Shown here: piece by piece, positions 8,643 through 16,820 of the stretch | How positions within the stretch are numbered: position 1 is the stretch's first letter | How the letters are laid out: every line of letters begins with the position of its first letter | Source: Massilia eurypsychrophila | GTDB lineage: Bacteria; Pseudomonadota; Gammaproteobacteria; Burkholderiales; Burkholderiaceae_D | Reading direction: 5' to 3' | DNA: 64,000 nt | NCBI RefSeq assembly: GCF_002760655.1 | Contig: NZ_PDOC01000003.1 | Span: 224,840 to 288,839, forward strand | Made by a program: the position numbers and the translations under genes | The notes under the pieces: generated by a model | Databases searched by the model: none | What the model saw: the letters and a program-made list of their open reading frames with translations, nothing else | What the model was told of the DNA's origin: nothing

Positions 8643-9554
8643 TCAGGCCCGCGGGCCGCCGCTGTCGGACGCCAGCATCGACTTGCGCATGATGTCGAGG
8701 AAGGCGTGCAGGATCGGTGACTGGTCGTTTTGCCGGTACAGCACGCACAGTTCGACATCGCGCAGCCATTGCGAGTCGAGCGGCCGGTAAACCACGCCCG
8801 GCAGGCGCAGGCTGGTGGCCGATTCGGTGGTAATGCACAGGCCAAAGCGCGCCGATACCAGCGCGATGCCAGTCAGCACGTCCTCAACTTCCTGGCCGAC
8901 CACCAGTCGCAGGCCGTCGTTGCGAAAGGCGCTCATCACCTCCAGCGCCAGGCCACGCAGCGGCGTGGTAGGGTACAGAATCATCGGTTCGTCTTCCAGG
9001 TCGCGCAATGTGATCGCGGCCTTGCCGCACAGCGGATGGCCTTCGTACAGCGCGACGTGGAGCAGCTCGCGGCCGATGACCTCGACAGCAATGTCTGGCT
9101 CGTTGGGCACCAGGCGGTTAAAGCCGAGCATGATGCGGCGGTCCCGCAGCGCCTGGATCTGCTCCGTTTTGGTCAGGTTGTACAGGGCAAGCTTGACCAG
9201 CGGCCGCTCGCGGTGGAACTGCTCCAGCAATTGTGGAATCAATCGCAAAATGCCCGATCCAAAGATACCGACGTCGAGGCGCCCGAGATAGCCTTTGCCG
9301 GCGTACTGGGTTTTCTCCTTGGCCGCCTTCACCATCGCCAGGATATTCGGTACCTCCTGCAACATCACCTCGCCGGCGCCGGTCAGCTCGACCCCGCGCG
9401 GCGTGCGTACGAACAGCGTCGTCCCCAGTTCCTCTTCCAGGCCATGTATCTGCCGCGTCAGCGGAGGCTGCGCCATGTGCAGCTGCTCGGACGCCCGGCT
9501 GAAACTGCCTTCTTGCGCGAGCGCGAGAAAGTACCGCAATTGCTTTAGATCCAT
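8643..9554 (-). CDS. LysR-family transcriptional regulator
   Basis: A 303-aa regulator starting at the ATG at 9554 (MDLKQLRYFLALAQEGSFSR); the frame stays open upstream but that part is not LysR-like. The N-terminal winged helix-turn-helix covers residues 1-60 with the typical AQPPLTRQIHGLEEELG recognition region. The effector domain follows from about residue 90. It is divergent from the porin gene and shares a 185-bp intergenic region that holds a perfect LysR-type box, so it very likely regulates the porin-Bug-decarboxylase-MFS genes and itself. The inducer is unknown but probably an aromatic acid, judging from the LigW-like enzyme. Confidence 0.92.
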   Translation of the reverse strand: MDLKQLRYFLALAQEGSFSRASEQLHMAQPPLTRQIHGLEEELGTTLFVRTPRGVELTGAGEVMLQEVPNILAMVKAAKEKTQYAGKGYLGRLDVGIFGSGILRLIPQLLEQFHRERPLVKLALYNLTKTEQIQALRDRRIMLGFNRLVPNEPDIAVEVIGRELLHVALYEGHPLCGKAAITLRDLEDEPMILYPTTPLRGLALEVMSAFRNDGLRLVVGQEVEDVLTGIALVSARFGLCITTESATSLRLPGVVYRPLDSQWLRDVELCVLYRQNDQSPILHAFLDIMRKSMLASDSGGPRA

Positions 9555-9568
9555 TTGCCGATTATGCC

Positions 9569-9583
9569 ATACCGAATCGGTAT
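9569..9583. promoter_or_regulatory. LysR-type binding box
   Basis: ATACCG-AAT-CGGTAT is a perfect inverted repeat with the classical T-N11-A layout, 14 bases upstream of the LysR start and in the divergent region shared with the porin gene. The position fits autoregulation and divergent control. Seen directly; function inferred. Confidence 0.65.
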
Positions 9584-9739
9584 AGCGTTGACCCGAAAAG
9601 GGTATTGGACGCTCGCGCTGGGTTCGGCAATGATGTGCCCACCAAGATTGCGTTGCAGGAATCAGATGAGTATCTCGACGCCCCAGCTTGGCAGCGACAC
9701 TAACAAATCGATAAAAACAGCGGTACCCAGGGGACAACA

Positions 9740-10867
9740 ATGAAAAAAATCTTAAGTCGCACGGCGGCAATCTCGCTCGCATGTTTTGCCAACTCCGCCA
9801 TGGCGCAAATGCCGCCTGACCGCTGGCCGGCGGCTCCGGCCGCCAGCAATGTCACCATCTATGGCCTGGCCGACAGCGGCATCGAGTATTTGACCAATAC
9901 AAACGCCGCCGGCAAGTCACTGGTGCGGATGCCGACCCTGGCCGGTTCGTTTCCATCGAACATAGGCTTTCGCGGATCGGAAGCCCTCGGCAACGGTTTG
10001 CGTGCCGTCTACAACCTCGAAATGGGTTACTCGGTCGACGGCGGCCAGCTGCAAAACGGCGGGCGCCTGTTCGGCCGGTCCGCATGGGTGGGCCTGCAGG
10101 GCGATTTCGGCACCCTGATGCTGGGCCGCATGATCAACATGACCTATATTGCCAACCTGCGCTCGAACGTCCTCGGCCCGAGCATCCACAGCTATCCCAA
10201 CCTCGACGGTTACCTGCCGAATGCGCGCAGCGACAATACGGTCGGTTACCTCGGCAAGTTTGCCAACGTGACCGTCGGCGCCACCTACAGCACCGGCCGC
10301 GACGCCACCACCGTTGTGGCCGGCCCGGGTTCGACCGCCTGCGGCGGCGAACTTGCCGCCGACAAGCAAGCCTGCCGCCAGGTGACGGCGATGCTCGGTT
10401 ACGACACGCCGAAATACGGCATGGCCGTGTCCTACGATGTGCTCAACGGCGGGCCCAATGCCGGATTCGGCCTGAACCGCAGCGATTACGACGATCGCCG
10501 CATCGGCGTGAATGGCTACGTGATGGTCGACAAGCTGCGGATCGGCGGCGGCGTCATCGAGCGCGACACCGACGCACTGCTCGATACCGCAACGCGCCTG
10601 ATGCAGATCGGCGCCAGCTATCCCGTGGCTGCAAACGTCGTGGTGGACGCGCAGGTTGCCAAGCTCGACGTCAAGAACTCGGGCAACGACTCATCGATTG
10701 CAGTGGTGCGCGCCACGTACAGTTTTTCGCGCCGCACGGCGACCTATGTGTCGCTCGGCCGGATGAAAAATGAAGGCACGGCGGCCATCTCGGTGTCGGC
10801 CGGCGGCACCGTCGGACCGGGCCTGAGCCAGACCGCCATGATGGTCGGCTTGCGCCATTCGTTCTGA
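9740..10867 (+). CDS. Betaproteobacterial trimeric porin
   Basis: A 375-aa outer-membrane porin of the Gram-negative general porin family (Porin_4). A signal peptide ends at ANSAMA, and the mature part has the hallmarks VTIYGLADSGIEY, NIGFRGSEALGNGLRAVYNLEMG and FGRSAWVGLQGDFGTLMLGR. The chain ends in the obligatory C-terminal Phe (GLRHSF) needed for BAM recognition. It is the first gene after the LysR regulator and probably lets the cassette's aromatic substrate across the outer membrane. Confidence 0.93.
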   Translation: MKKILSRTAAISLACFANSAMAQMPPDRWPAAPAASNVTIYGLADSGIEYLTNTNAAGKSLVRMPTLAGSFPSNIGFRGSEALGNGLRAVYNLEMGYSVDGGQLQNGGRLFGRSAWVGLQGDFGTLMLGRMINMTYIANLRSNVLGPSIHSYPNLDGYLPNARSDNTVGYLGKFANVTVGATYSTGRDATTVVAGPGSTACGGELAADKQACRQVTAMLGYDTPKYGMAVSYDVLNGGPNAGFGLNRSDYDDRRIGVNGYVMVDKLRIGGGVIERDTDALLDTATRLMQIGASYPVAANVVVDAQVAKLDVKNSGNDSSIAVVRATYSFSRRTATYVSLGRMKNEGTAAISVSAGGTVGPGLSQTAMMVGLRHSF

Positions 10868-10894
10868 CCGCCCGCTTGATCAATTGATGCAACC

Positions 10895-10919
10895 GGCGCC
10901 GTCGCCACCTGGCGGCGCC
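10895..10919. terminator. Hairpin between porin and Bug genes
   Basis: GGCGCCG (10895-10901) and CGGCGCC (10913-10919) form a GC-rich stem with an 11-base loop, ending 18 bases before the next start codon. It has no U-run, so it may attenuate or stabilise the porin message rather than end transcription. Confidence 0.4.
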
Positions 10920-10937
10920 CTAATCTGGAGACACGCA

Positions 10938-11936
10938 ATGAACAAGAAATCATCGATGCAACAGGATCGCCGACGGGTTCTGCTGACCGTTTCCGCGCTC
11001 GCCCTCGGCGCGGCCACGCTGGCAGGCGCCGTCCAGGCCCAGACCGTGAACGGTCCGATTCGCATCATCGTGCCGTTTACCCCTGGCACCACGCTCGACA
11101 GCGTGTCGCGCGTGATCGGCCCGGTGATCGCCAGGCGCATGGGCCAGAGCGTGATCACCGAAAACAAGCCTGGTGCGTCGGGCATCATCGGCATGGACGC
11201 GACGGCCAAGGCGGCGCCAAACGGCCAGACCATCATGGTGTCGACCAATACGTCGCTGACCTTGCCGCTGTTCTACAAGACCGTGCCGTTCGACGTCCTG
11301 AAAAGTTTCCAGCCGCTGGGCATGGTCGGCACCAACAATTTCGCCCTGGTCGTGCATCCGTCGGTGCCGGCATCGAATCCGAAGGAACTGATCGCCTACC
11401 TGAAGGCCAATCCGACCGTCGGCACCTACGCCTCGCCAGGCAACGGTACGCTGCATCACCTGGCAATGGAAAAATTCATCCATACCACCGGCGTGACCAT
11501 CAAGCACATCCCCTACAAGGGATCGGCCGGCGCCATTTCGGACGTTCTCGGCGGCCACGTGCAGATGATGGTCATGCCCTTGCACCTGGCCGTTCCGCTG
11601 CGTGCCGATGGCAAGCTGAAGATCATCGGCTCGACCCGTGCGCAGCGCGAGCCGCTGTACAAGGATGTTGTTCCGCTGCAGGAAGGCGGCGTGGCCGGCT
11701 ATGACGAAGACGCATGGGTCGGCGTGTGGGGCCCGAAAGCCATGTCGCCGGCGCTGGTTGCCTCCTACAACGCGGCCATTCGCGAGGCGCTCGCCAGTGC
11801 TGAAGTAAAAGAGGCGCTCGCCAAGCAAGGCCTGAGCTTGATGCCGGGCACCCCGGACGACCTGATGCGGGTGGCGAACGCCGAGTACCTGAAGTGGGTC
11901 ACAGTGGTCAAGAACGCGCAGATCGTGGCCGAGTAA
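10938..11936 (+). CDS. Bug-family tripartite tricarboxylate transporter binding protein
   Basis: A 332-aa periplasmic binding protein. The ATG at 10938 is preceded by CTGGAG; an upstream in-frame ATG lacks a ribosome site. The N-terminal signal contains DRRRVLL (Tat-like) and ends near GAVQAQ. Family hallmarks are IRIIVPFTPGTTLDSVSRVI, VITENKPGASGIIGMDATAKAAPNGQT and HIPYKGSAGAISDVLGG. Bug proteins bind organic acids, often aromatic carboxylates, and are usually encoded beside catabolic enzymes, as here before the decarboxylase. No TctA/TctB membrane genes are adjacent, which is common for this expanded betaproteobacterial family. Confidence 0.93.
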   Translation: MNKKSSMQQDRRRVLLTVSALALGAATLAGAVQAQTVNGPIRIIVPFTPGTTLDSVSRVIGPVIARRMGQSVITENKPGASGIIGMDATAKAAPNGQTIMVSTNTSLTLPLFYKTVPFDVLKSFQPLGMVGTNNFALVVHPSVPASNPKELIAYLKANPTVGTYASPGNGTLHHLAMEKFIHTTGVTIKHIPYKGSAGAISDVLGGHVQMMVMPLHLAVPLRADGKLKIIGSTRAQREPLYKDVVPLQEGGVAGYDEDAWVGVWGPKAMSPALVASYNAAIREALASAEVKEALAKQGLSLMPGTPDDLMRVANAEYLKWVTVVKNAQIVAE

Positions 11937-12016
11937 GCTTACAGAAATACGGACGCCGCCGCCTCTTGCCACCGCAGGCGGTTTCGTCCCGCATTATCAC
12001 TACAAAGGAATCCATC

Positions 12017-13048
12017 ATGACCCCAAACTACGCCCACATCGCCACGGAAGAGGCGTTCGCGCCGACCGACATGCTGCGCATTTACCGCGAGATTCTTGCC
12101 GGCCCCAATCCCGATCCGGGCTTCGCCAGCCTGATGGGCTTCTACATCAGCAGCCAGAGCGAGCGTGCCCGCTTCATCATGGAGGGGCTGCAGGACCTGG
12201 ACCAGCGCCGCCTGCAACACATGGACGAGTCCGGAATCGACCGCGCCGTCATCGCCCTGACCGCGCCCGGCGTGCAGATCATGGACGCCGCCACCGCAGT
12301 CTCGTTCGCCCGCACCGCCAACGACGAGTTGTCGGCGGCGGTACGCAAGCACCCGACACGTTTTTCCGGCATGGTCGCGGTGGCGCCGCAAAATCCGGCC
12401 GAGGCGGCCAAGGAGATCGAGCGCGGCATCACGCAGCTGGGCCTGACCGGTGTGATCATTAATTCCCACACGCACGGCGAATACTTGTCCGACCCGAAGT
12501 TCTGGGAAATTTTCGAGGCGGCCGAGGCGCACGACACGCCGATCTACCTGCACCCGAACACCCCGCCGGCCAACATGATCCAGCCGTTCTTCGAGTGCGG
12601 CCTCGATGGCGCCATCTTCGGCTTCGGCGTCGAGACCGGCATGCACGCATTGCGCATCATCACCGCCGGCGTGTTCGACCGCTTCCCGAAACTGCAGATG
12701 GTGCTCGGCCACATGGGCGAAGCCTTGCCCTTCTGGGCATACCGGCTTGACTACATGCATGCGGCGACCGTCCGCTCCCAACGTTATGAATCGATGAAGC
12801 CGCTCAAGAAAAAGCCAAGCGACTACCTGCGCGAGAACTTTTACATCACCACCAGCGGCATGGCGCATGAGCCCGCGATCAAGTTCACGCAGGAAATGAT
12901 GGGCGTCGACCGCGTCATGTACGCGGCCGACTATCCATATCAGCATACCGTCGACGAAATTTCCCGCCTCGACGGCATGAGCATCAGCATGGATGACAAG
13001 AAGCGCTTCTTCCAGACCAATGCCGAGACAGCGTTCCGCCTGAAATGA
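12017..13048 (+). CDS. LigW-like metal-dependent amidohydrolase/decarboxylase
   Basis: A 343-aa amidohydrolase-superfamily protein (Amidohydro_2) closely resembling 5-carboxyvanillate and gamma-resorcylate decarboxylases. Matching blocks are IATEEAFAPTDML at the start, LTAPGVQ, INSHTHGEYLSDPKF, a long GLDGAIFGFGVETGMH block, LGHMGEALPFWAYRLDYMH and YAADYPYQ. The likely metal/catalytic residues are E11 or E12, H179, H232 and D305. LigW removes a carboxyl group from an aromatic ring in lignin-monomer degradation. Its gene neighbours (porin, Bug, MFS) indicate an imported aromatic acid as substrate; the exact compound is not readable. The stop overlaps the MFS start. Confidence 0.85.
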   Translation: MTPNYAHIATEEAFAPTDMLRIYREILAGPNPDPGFASLMGFYISSQSERARFIMEGLQDLDQRRLQHMDESGIDRAVIALTAPGVQIMDAATAVSFARTANDELSAAVRKHPTRFSGMVAVAPQNPAEAAKEIERGITQLGLTGVIINSHTHGEYLSDPKFWEIFEAAEAHDTPIYLHPNTPPANMIQPFFECGLDGAIFGFGVETGMHALRIITAGVFDRFPKLQMVLGHMGEALPFWAYRLDYMHAATVRSQRYESMKPLKKKPSDYLRENFYITTSGMAHEPAIKFTQEMMGVDRVMYAADYPYQHTVDEISRLDGMSISMDDKKRFFQTNAETAFRLK

Positions 13049-14250
13049 CAGTGGCGCGGGTCGCTGCCATGACAGTGAATCGCACCAGTACGCTCGCCGG
13101 CGTTGCGGCGGGCGCATTCCTGGGGCCATTTACGCAGACGGTCTACACGCCCGCGCTCGGTCAGCTGGAGCAGTACTTCCACGTCAACACCTTGCTGATC
13201 AACCTGACCATCTCGCTGTTCACGGCGATCCTGGCGGTCAGCAATTTTGTCATTGGCCCGATTGCCGACCGTTGGGGCCGGCGCGCGATCTTGCTGCCCG
13301 GGCTGATCATCTATATCGGCGGCTGCCTGCTCTGCATGGCGGCCGATAGCTACGGCCTGTTCCTGGCCGGGCGGGCGCTGCAGGCCGCCGGCATCAGCGC
13401 CGCGGTGCTGATCGCGCCAACCGTGATTGGCGACATTTTTGCGCCGGAAGAGCGCGCCAAAGCGATGAGCACGTACCAGACCGTCAGCTTCATGGGTCCC
13501 GTGGTCGGCCCGGTGCTGGGCGGCGCGATCGCCTATTTCTTCCCGTGGCAATGGATCTTTGCCGTGCTCGCCGTCGCCGCGACGGGCGTGCTGCTATATA
13601 ACTGGGCGCGCCTGAAGGAGACTTTGCCCGCCGATACGGTGCCGGCGCCGATCAGCCTGAAGATGTTCGGCAGCGTGCTGCGCAACCGCTCGGCGGTTTC
13701 CATCCTGGTGATCGGCTTCAGCCAGTTTTACGGCTACTACGTGTTTCTCGTGTTCTTGCCGGTGCTGCTACACAAGATGCTGGCACTGCCGGAGAAGGTG
13801 TATGGCTTCTTCTTCGTTCCGCTGACCTTGGGCCTGCTGCTTGGCGTGCGCCTGGGTGCGCGCTGGCAGAAACATTGGCCGCGCGCCCGCATCCTCAACG
13901 CCGCTTCATTCGGCATGGGCGTCACCGTGGCGCTGTTCTGGATGGCGCTGCACTGGCAGCTGATGAATATTGCGCTGCTGGTGCTGCTGCTTGCCTGCTA
14001 CGGATTGCTGCTTGGCTGCAGCACGCCGATGCAATCGACCATTCTGGTCAACCTGTTCCAGCAGCAGAAGGGTAGCGCCGTCGGCCTCTACAATTTCTTC
14101 CGCTTCTCCGGCGCCGCCATCGGACCGGTCGTGGGCGGCATCTTGGTGATGCGCTATTCCGTCAACGCAGTGTTTCTGCTGCTGGCCGTTCTGTTGATTG
14201 CCGCCGCGTTCGTGATCCGGCGTTACTTGTCCGATCCGTATGAGCCCTGA
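13045..14250 (+). CDS. MFS transporter, Bcr/CflA-like
   Basis: A 401-aa major facilitator with about 12 predicted membrane helices. It has motif A between helices 2 and 3 (GPIADRWGRRAILL) and the drug:H+ antiporter-type motif C (GPVVGPVLGGAIAYFFPW) in helix 5. The ATG overlaps the preceding stop (ATGA); a second ATG at 13069 is possible. Homologues are annotated as multidrug resistance transporters. Coupling with the LigW-like enzyme suggests uptake of substrate or export of product. A hairpin follows the stop. Confidence 0.9.
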   Translation: MTVARVAAMTVNRTSTLAGVAAGAFLGPFTQTVYTPALGQLEQYFHVNTLLINLTISLFTAILAVSNFVIGPIADRWGRRAILLPGLIIYIGGCLLCMAADSYGLFLAGRALQAAGISAAVLIAPTVIGDIFAPEERAKAMSTYQTVSFMGPVVGPVLGGAIAYFFPWQWIFAVLAVAATGVLLYNWARLKETLPADTVPAPISLKMFGSVLRNRSAVSILVIGFSQFYGYYVFLVFLPVLLHKMLALPEKVYGFFFVPLTLGLLLGVRLGARWQKHWPRARILNAASFGMGVTVALFWMALHWQLMNIALLVLLLACYGLLLGCSTPMQSTILVNLFQQQKGSAVGLYNFFRFSGAAIGPVVGGILVMRYSVNAVFLLLAVLLIAAAFVIRRYLSDPYEP

Positions 14251-14263
14251 TGGCCCAATTGAA

Positions 14264-14286
14264 AGTGCCCGCGCAAGGCGGGCACT
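14264..14286. terminator. Bidirectional hairpin terminator
   Basis: AGTGCCCGC (14264-14272) and GCGGGCACT (14278-14286) form a perfect 9-bp stem with a GCAAG loop. It ends the MFS transcript and, on the other strand, lies 6 bases past the CCA end of the tRNA-like gene, where CTTTC follows the stem. Confidence 0.6.
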
Positions 14287-14292
14287 GTTATC

Positions 14293-14381
14293 TGGTGCGG
14301 GGTCCAGGGATCGAACCTGGTTATCAGTCTTTAGGCATAAAACCGAACTCGGACTGGGCTTTACCAATAAGCGAACCTCGC
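14293..14381 (-). tRNA. tRNA-like gene with a 22-nt anticodon loop (tRNA pseudogene or variant)
   Basis: Read on the minus strand, 89 nt fold as a tRNA. The acceptor is GCGAGGT/ACCCCGC (one A-C mismatch at the fourth pair) with encoded ACCA. The D-arm is GCTT-ATTGGTA-AAGC with the GG of the D loop. The anticodon stem is a perfect CAGTC/GACTG, and the T-arm is CCAGG-TTCGATC-CCTGG. The variable loop is 4 nt. The anticodon loop (plus-strand 14330-14351) has 22 nt instead of 7. No single 15-nt excision restores a U at position 33, so the anticodon cannot be read. Either a tRNA pseudogene or a non-decoding tRNA-like RNA. Confidence 0.6.
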
Positions 14382-14387
14382 AAATGA

Positions 14388-14415
14388 ATACTACCGCAAA
14401 ATTCCAAAATGGCAA
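14388..14415 (-). promoter_or_regulatory. Candidate sigma-70 promoter of the tRNA-like gene
   Basis: On the minus strand TTGCCA (14415-14410) and TAGTAT (14393-14388) are 16 bases apart, and the -10 ends 6 bases before the mature 5' end. Position fits a stable-RNA promoter; match to consensus is moderate. Confidence 0.4.
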
Positions 14416-14455
14416 TTAAAATTCGCGTCAATCAATATTAATTCTTTCATGGAAT

Positions 14456-14668
14456 TTAGTCATAGTGATAGGGTTTTACCGGAACGTCATTGTCGTGGCG
14501 GGTTTCAAGGTCATTCAAGTCAACCATGTGGTCCCACCAGATGTACCAGCCCTCCGCCTGGCTTTGCTCGACTTCCGGGTGCTGCGCCATGTAATCGTGA
14601 ATGAATTGATCAAATTCTGATACGTAGCCGCCGGGGCCGCTACGGGACTGCTCAGGTTTCGCGCTCAT
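14456..14668 (-). CDS. DUF3460 family small protein
   Basis: A 70-aa protein starting at the ATG at 14668, chosen because a strong GGAGGGA ribosome site lies just upstream. The sequence YVSEFDQFIHDYMAQHPEVE, then WWDHMVDLNDLE and a C-terminal VPVKPYHYD, matches the DUF3460 pattern found almost only in Burkholderiales. Function is unknown. Confidence 0.8.
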   Translation of the reverse strand: MSAKPEQSRSGPGGYVSEFDQFIHDYMAQHPEVEQSQAEGWYIWWDHMVDLNDLETRHDNDVPVKPYHYD

Positions 14669-14808
14669 AGTTCCCTCCAGTGACCCGTGTTTGACCTCTC
14701 TCAGCTTGGTGAGTTCTCCATAGGCAGTTCGGCGCCGCCAGTTTGGATATACTGCACGCAGGAAATGCCGTACGATACGCGCCGTCAGCTGCCTATTTTG
14801 AAGACGCA

Positions 14809-15234
14809 ATGAATCAAGAGTTACTCAAGGAATCGACTGCCACCGAGGCGGCGCCGCGCTTTCGCCCGGTGCCGTGGACGGCGCTGGAAACGCCGCAGGA
14901 TGTCGAGTTGTGGATTGACGAGCACAACCGCAGCTTGCAGGAAAATATTGGCCCGCAAGAGACCGGCTACGGCGTCTGCTTCGCGCTCGCCGTCGGCGGC
15001 AACATCTTCATGCAGACCAGCGGCGACGCCATCATGCTCGACGTCGAGCCCGACGCTGCGTGGGTGGCGCCGCTGATCATCGCCGCGACCGGCGCCGCCG
15101 AGCCGGCCGGGCAGCTGTGGGTGCTGCCCGAAGACAAGCTGGTGCAGCTGATCATCGGCCTTTCGAGCCTGGTTGCCAGCACCACGCTGGTGAGCGGCCA
15201 CAAGTTTGGCTCGCGCAATCGCAAGATGGCATAG
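14809..15234 (+). CDS. Hypothetical protein
   Basis: A protein of 141 aa from the ATG at 14809 (an in-frame ATG at 14743 would give 163 aa). I do not recognise a family. It is acidic in its first half with no signal peptide, and has a hydrophobic patch (WVAPLIIAATGAAEPAG) and a second one near the end (LVQLIIGLSSLVAS) too short and polar for confident membrane helices. It lies between the divergent DUF3460 gene and the amino-acid ABC genes, 38 bp before the latter, so it could be co-transcribed with them. Confidence 0.55.
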   Translation: MNQELLKESTATEAAPRFRPVPWTALETPQDVELWIDEHNRSLQENIGPQETGYGVCFALAVGGNIFMQTSGDAIMLDVEPDAAWVAPLIIAATGAAEPAGQLWVLPEDKLVQLIIGLSSLVASTTLVSGHKFGSRNRKMA

Positions 15235-15272
15235 CCGCCTCATTTACCCATTTCGACCGATCGGACCACGTC

Positions 15273-16085
15273 ATGCGCCTGCACGCCACCAACCATTTCC
15301 GCCGCCACGCCCTGAAACTGGCGGCGCTGGCGCTTGTCGCCGGCCTCGCGTTGCCGGCCGCCGCTGCCGACCTGCTGACCACCGCCAAGGCGCGCGGCAC
15401 CTTGCGCATCGCCATGGAAGGCACTTATCCGCCGTTCAACTTCAAGGATCCGAAGACGGGCGAGCTGGCCGGCTACGACGTCGACGTCGCGCGCCTGGTG
15501 GCCGCCAAGCTGGGCCTGAAGCCCGAGTTCGTCAGCACCGAGTGGGCGGCGATCCTGGCGGGCCTCGGCGCCGGCAAGTACGACGCCATCGTCAGCCAGG
15601 TCGGCATCACGCCCAAGCGCCTCGAGGCCTTCGACTTTTCCGAGCCGTACACCTACTCCAGCCCGCAGCTGATCGTGCGCAAGGACGAGCGCGCCATCTA
15701 CGCGACGCTGGCGGCGCTGAAAGGCAAGAAGCTGGGCGTGGGGCAGGGCAGCGTGTTCGAGCAGCAGGCCAAGGCGGTGCCCGGCATCGAGGTCAGGAGC
15801 TACCCGGCGGCGCCGGAAAATCTGCAGGACCTGGCGGTGGGCCGGATCGATGCCGCGCTCAACGACAGCCTGATGGTGGCCTACCTGCTGAGCAACTCGA
15901 AGCTGCCGATCAAGGCCGGCGCGCGCGTCGGCAATGTCGAGCGCATGGGCATTCCGTTTCAAAAAGGTAATCCGCAGTTCAAGGCGGCGGTCAACAAGGC
16001 CCTGGCGGACGCGGCGGCCGACGGCAGCCTGAAGAAAATCTCGGTGAAGTGGTTCGGCACCGATGTCAGCCGTCCGGCGCCGTAA
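15273..16085 (+). CDS. Polar amino-acid ABC transporter substrate-binding protein
   Basis: A 270-aa family-3 solute-binding protein with a signal peptide (ALVAGLALPAAAA). The signature is RIAMEGTYPPFNFKDPKTGELAGYDVDVA, followed by KYDAIVSQVGITPKR and FDFSEPYTYSSPQLIV. The best family resemblance is to cystine/FliY-type binding proteins, but ligand choice cannot be read with confidence. The permease follows 20 bases later. No ATPase gene is present, so it must borrow one from elsewhere. Confidence 0.9.
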   Translation: MRLHATNHFRRHALKLAALALVAGLALPAAAADLLTTAKARGTLRIAMEGTYPPFNFKDPKTGELAGYDVDVARLVAAKLGLKPEFVSTEWAAILAGLGAGKYDAIVSQVGITPKRLEAFDFSEPYTYSSPQLIVRKDERAIYATLAALKGKKLGVGQGSVFEQQAKAVPGIEVRSYPAAPENLQDLAVGRIDAALNDSLMVAYLLSNSKLPIKAGARVGNVERMGIPFQKGNPQFKAAVNKALADAAADGSLKKISVKWFGTDVSRPAP

Positions 16086-16105
16086 GACGTCGCGCCGCTG
16101 ACTTG

Positions 16106-16768
16106 ATGGACCTGTTCAACCTGCTGCGCGACGCCGCGCCCGTGATGCTGACCGGCGCCGGCTACACGCTCGTGTTCGCCATCGCGTCGATGGTCGGCGG
16201 GCTGGCGCTCGGCTTCCCGGCCGCGGTGATGCGCATGTCGCCATACGCACTGCTGCGCTGGCCTGCCACGCTGTACGTCAGCGTGATGCGCGGCACGCCG
16301 CTGCTGGTGCAAATATTCGTCATCTATTATGGATTGCCGAGCATCGGCATCGAATTTACGCCCGTCACGGCCGGCGTACTGGCGCTGTCGCTCAACGCCG
16401 GCGCCTACCTGTCGGAAAGCTTGCGCGGCGCCATCGACAGCATCGGCGTCGGCCAGTGGCGCGCCAGCTTCAGCCTTGGCCTCGGCTACTGGCAGACGCT
16501 GGGTCACATCGTGTTGCCGCAGGCGCTGAGGGTGGCGGTGCCGTCGATGAGCAACACCCTGATCAGCCTGATCAAGGACACGTCGCTGGTGTCGGTGATC
16601 ACCATGACCGAACTGATGCTCACGACCAAGGAAGTGATCGCCACAACGTTCCGTCCCTTGCCGCTCTACATCGCCGCCGCCGCCATCTACTGGTGCATGA
16701 GCCTGGCTTTCGAAGCGGTGCAGCGGCGCGCCGAGCGCCGCCTGAACCGCGCCCATCAGTCAACGTGA
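16106..16768 (+). CDS. Polar amino-acid ABC transporter permease
   Basis: A 220-aa HisM/GlnP-type inner-membrane permease from the ATG at 16106. It starts with the N-terminal helix segment PVMLTGAGYTLVFAIASMVGG and carries PLLVQIFVIYYGLP. The EAA loop that contacts the ATPase is AIDSIGVGQWRASFSLGLGY followed by ..LPQALR. About five membrane helices are expected. It forms an operon with the preceding binding protein. The stop codon is the first part of a perfect 12-bp inverted repeat. Confidence 0.92.
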   Translation: MDLFNLLRDAAPVMLTGAGYTLVFAIASMVGGLALGFPAAVMRMSPYALLRWPATLYVSVMRGTPLLVQIFVIYYGLPSIGIEFTPVTAGVLALSLNAGAYLSESLRGAIDSIGVGQWRASFSLGLGYWQTLGHIVLPQALRVAVPSMSNTLISLIKDTSLVSVITMTELMLTTKEVIATTFRPLPLYIAAAAIYWCMSLAFEAVQRRAERRLNRAHQST

Positions 16769-16792
16769 CAACGGGGTCTGACCCCGTTGTCA
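16766..16792. terminator. Perfect 12-bp hairpin containing GGGGTCTGACCCC
   Basis: Arms TGACAACGGGGT (16766-16777) and ACCCCGTTGTCA (16781-16792) with a CTG loop. It starts at the permease stop codon and separates it from the convergent LivK-like gene. No U-run is visible. Its GGGGTC...GTCTGAC core resembles the repeat array at 32793-33026. Confidence 0.55.
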
Positions 16793-16820
16793 TTGCGGCG
16801 GGCCGCGTCACGCCATCCTG

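Noticed and set aside
14293-14381. Class II (long variable arm) tRNA or tRNA-Sec
   Set aside because: The extra bases fall inside the anticodon loop between CAGTC and GACTG. No 5-bp/7-nt anticodon arm can be drawn with a long variable arm, and the acceptor stem is 7 bp.
14293-14381. Short intron in a normal tRNA
   Set aside because: Removing any 15 contiguous loop bases leaves G or C, not U, at position 33, and bacterial tRNA introns are large self-splicing group I elements.
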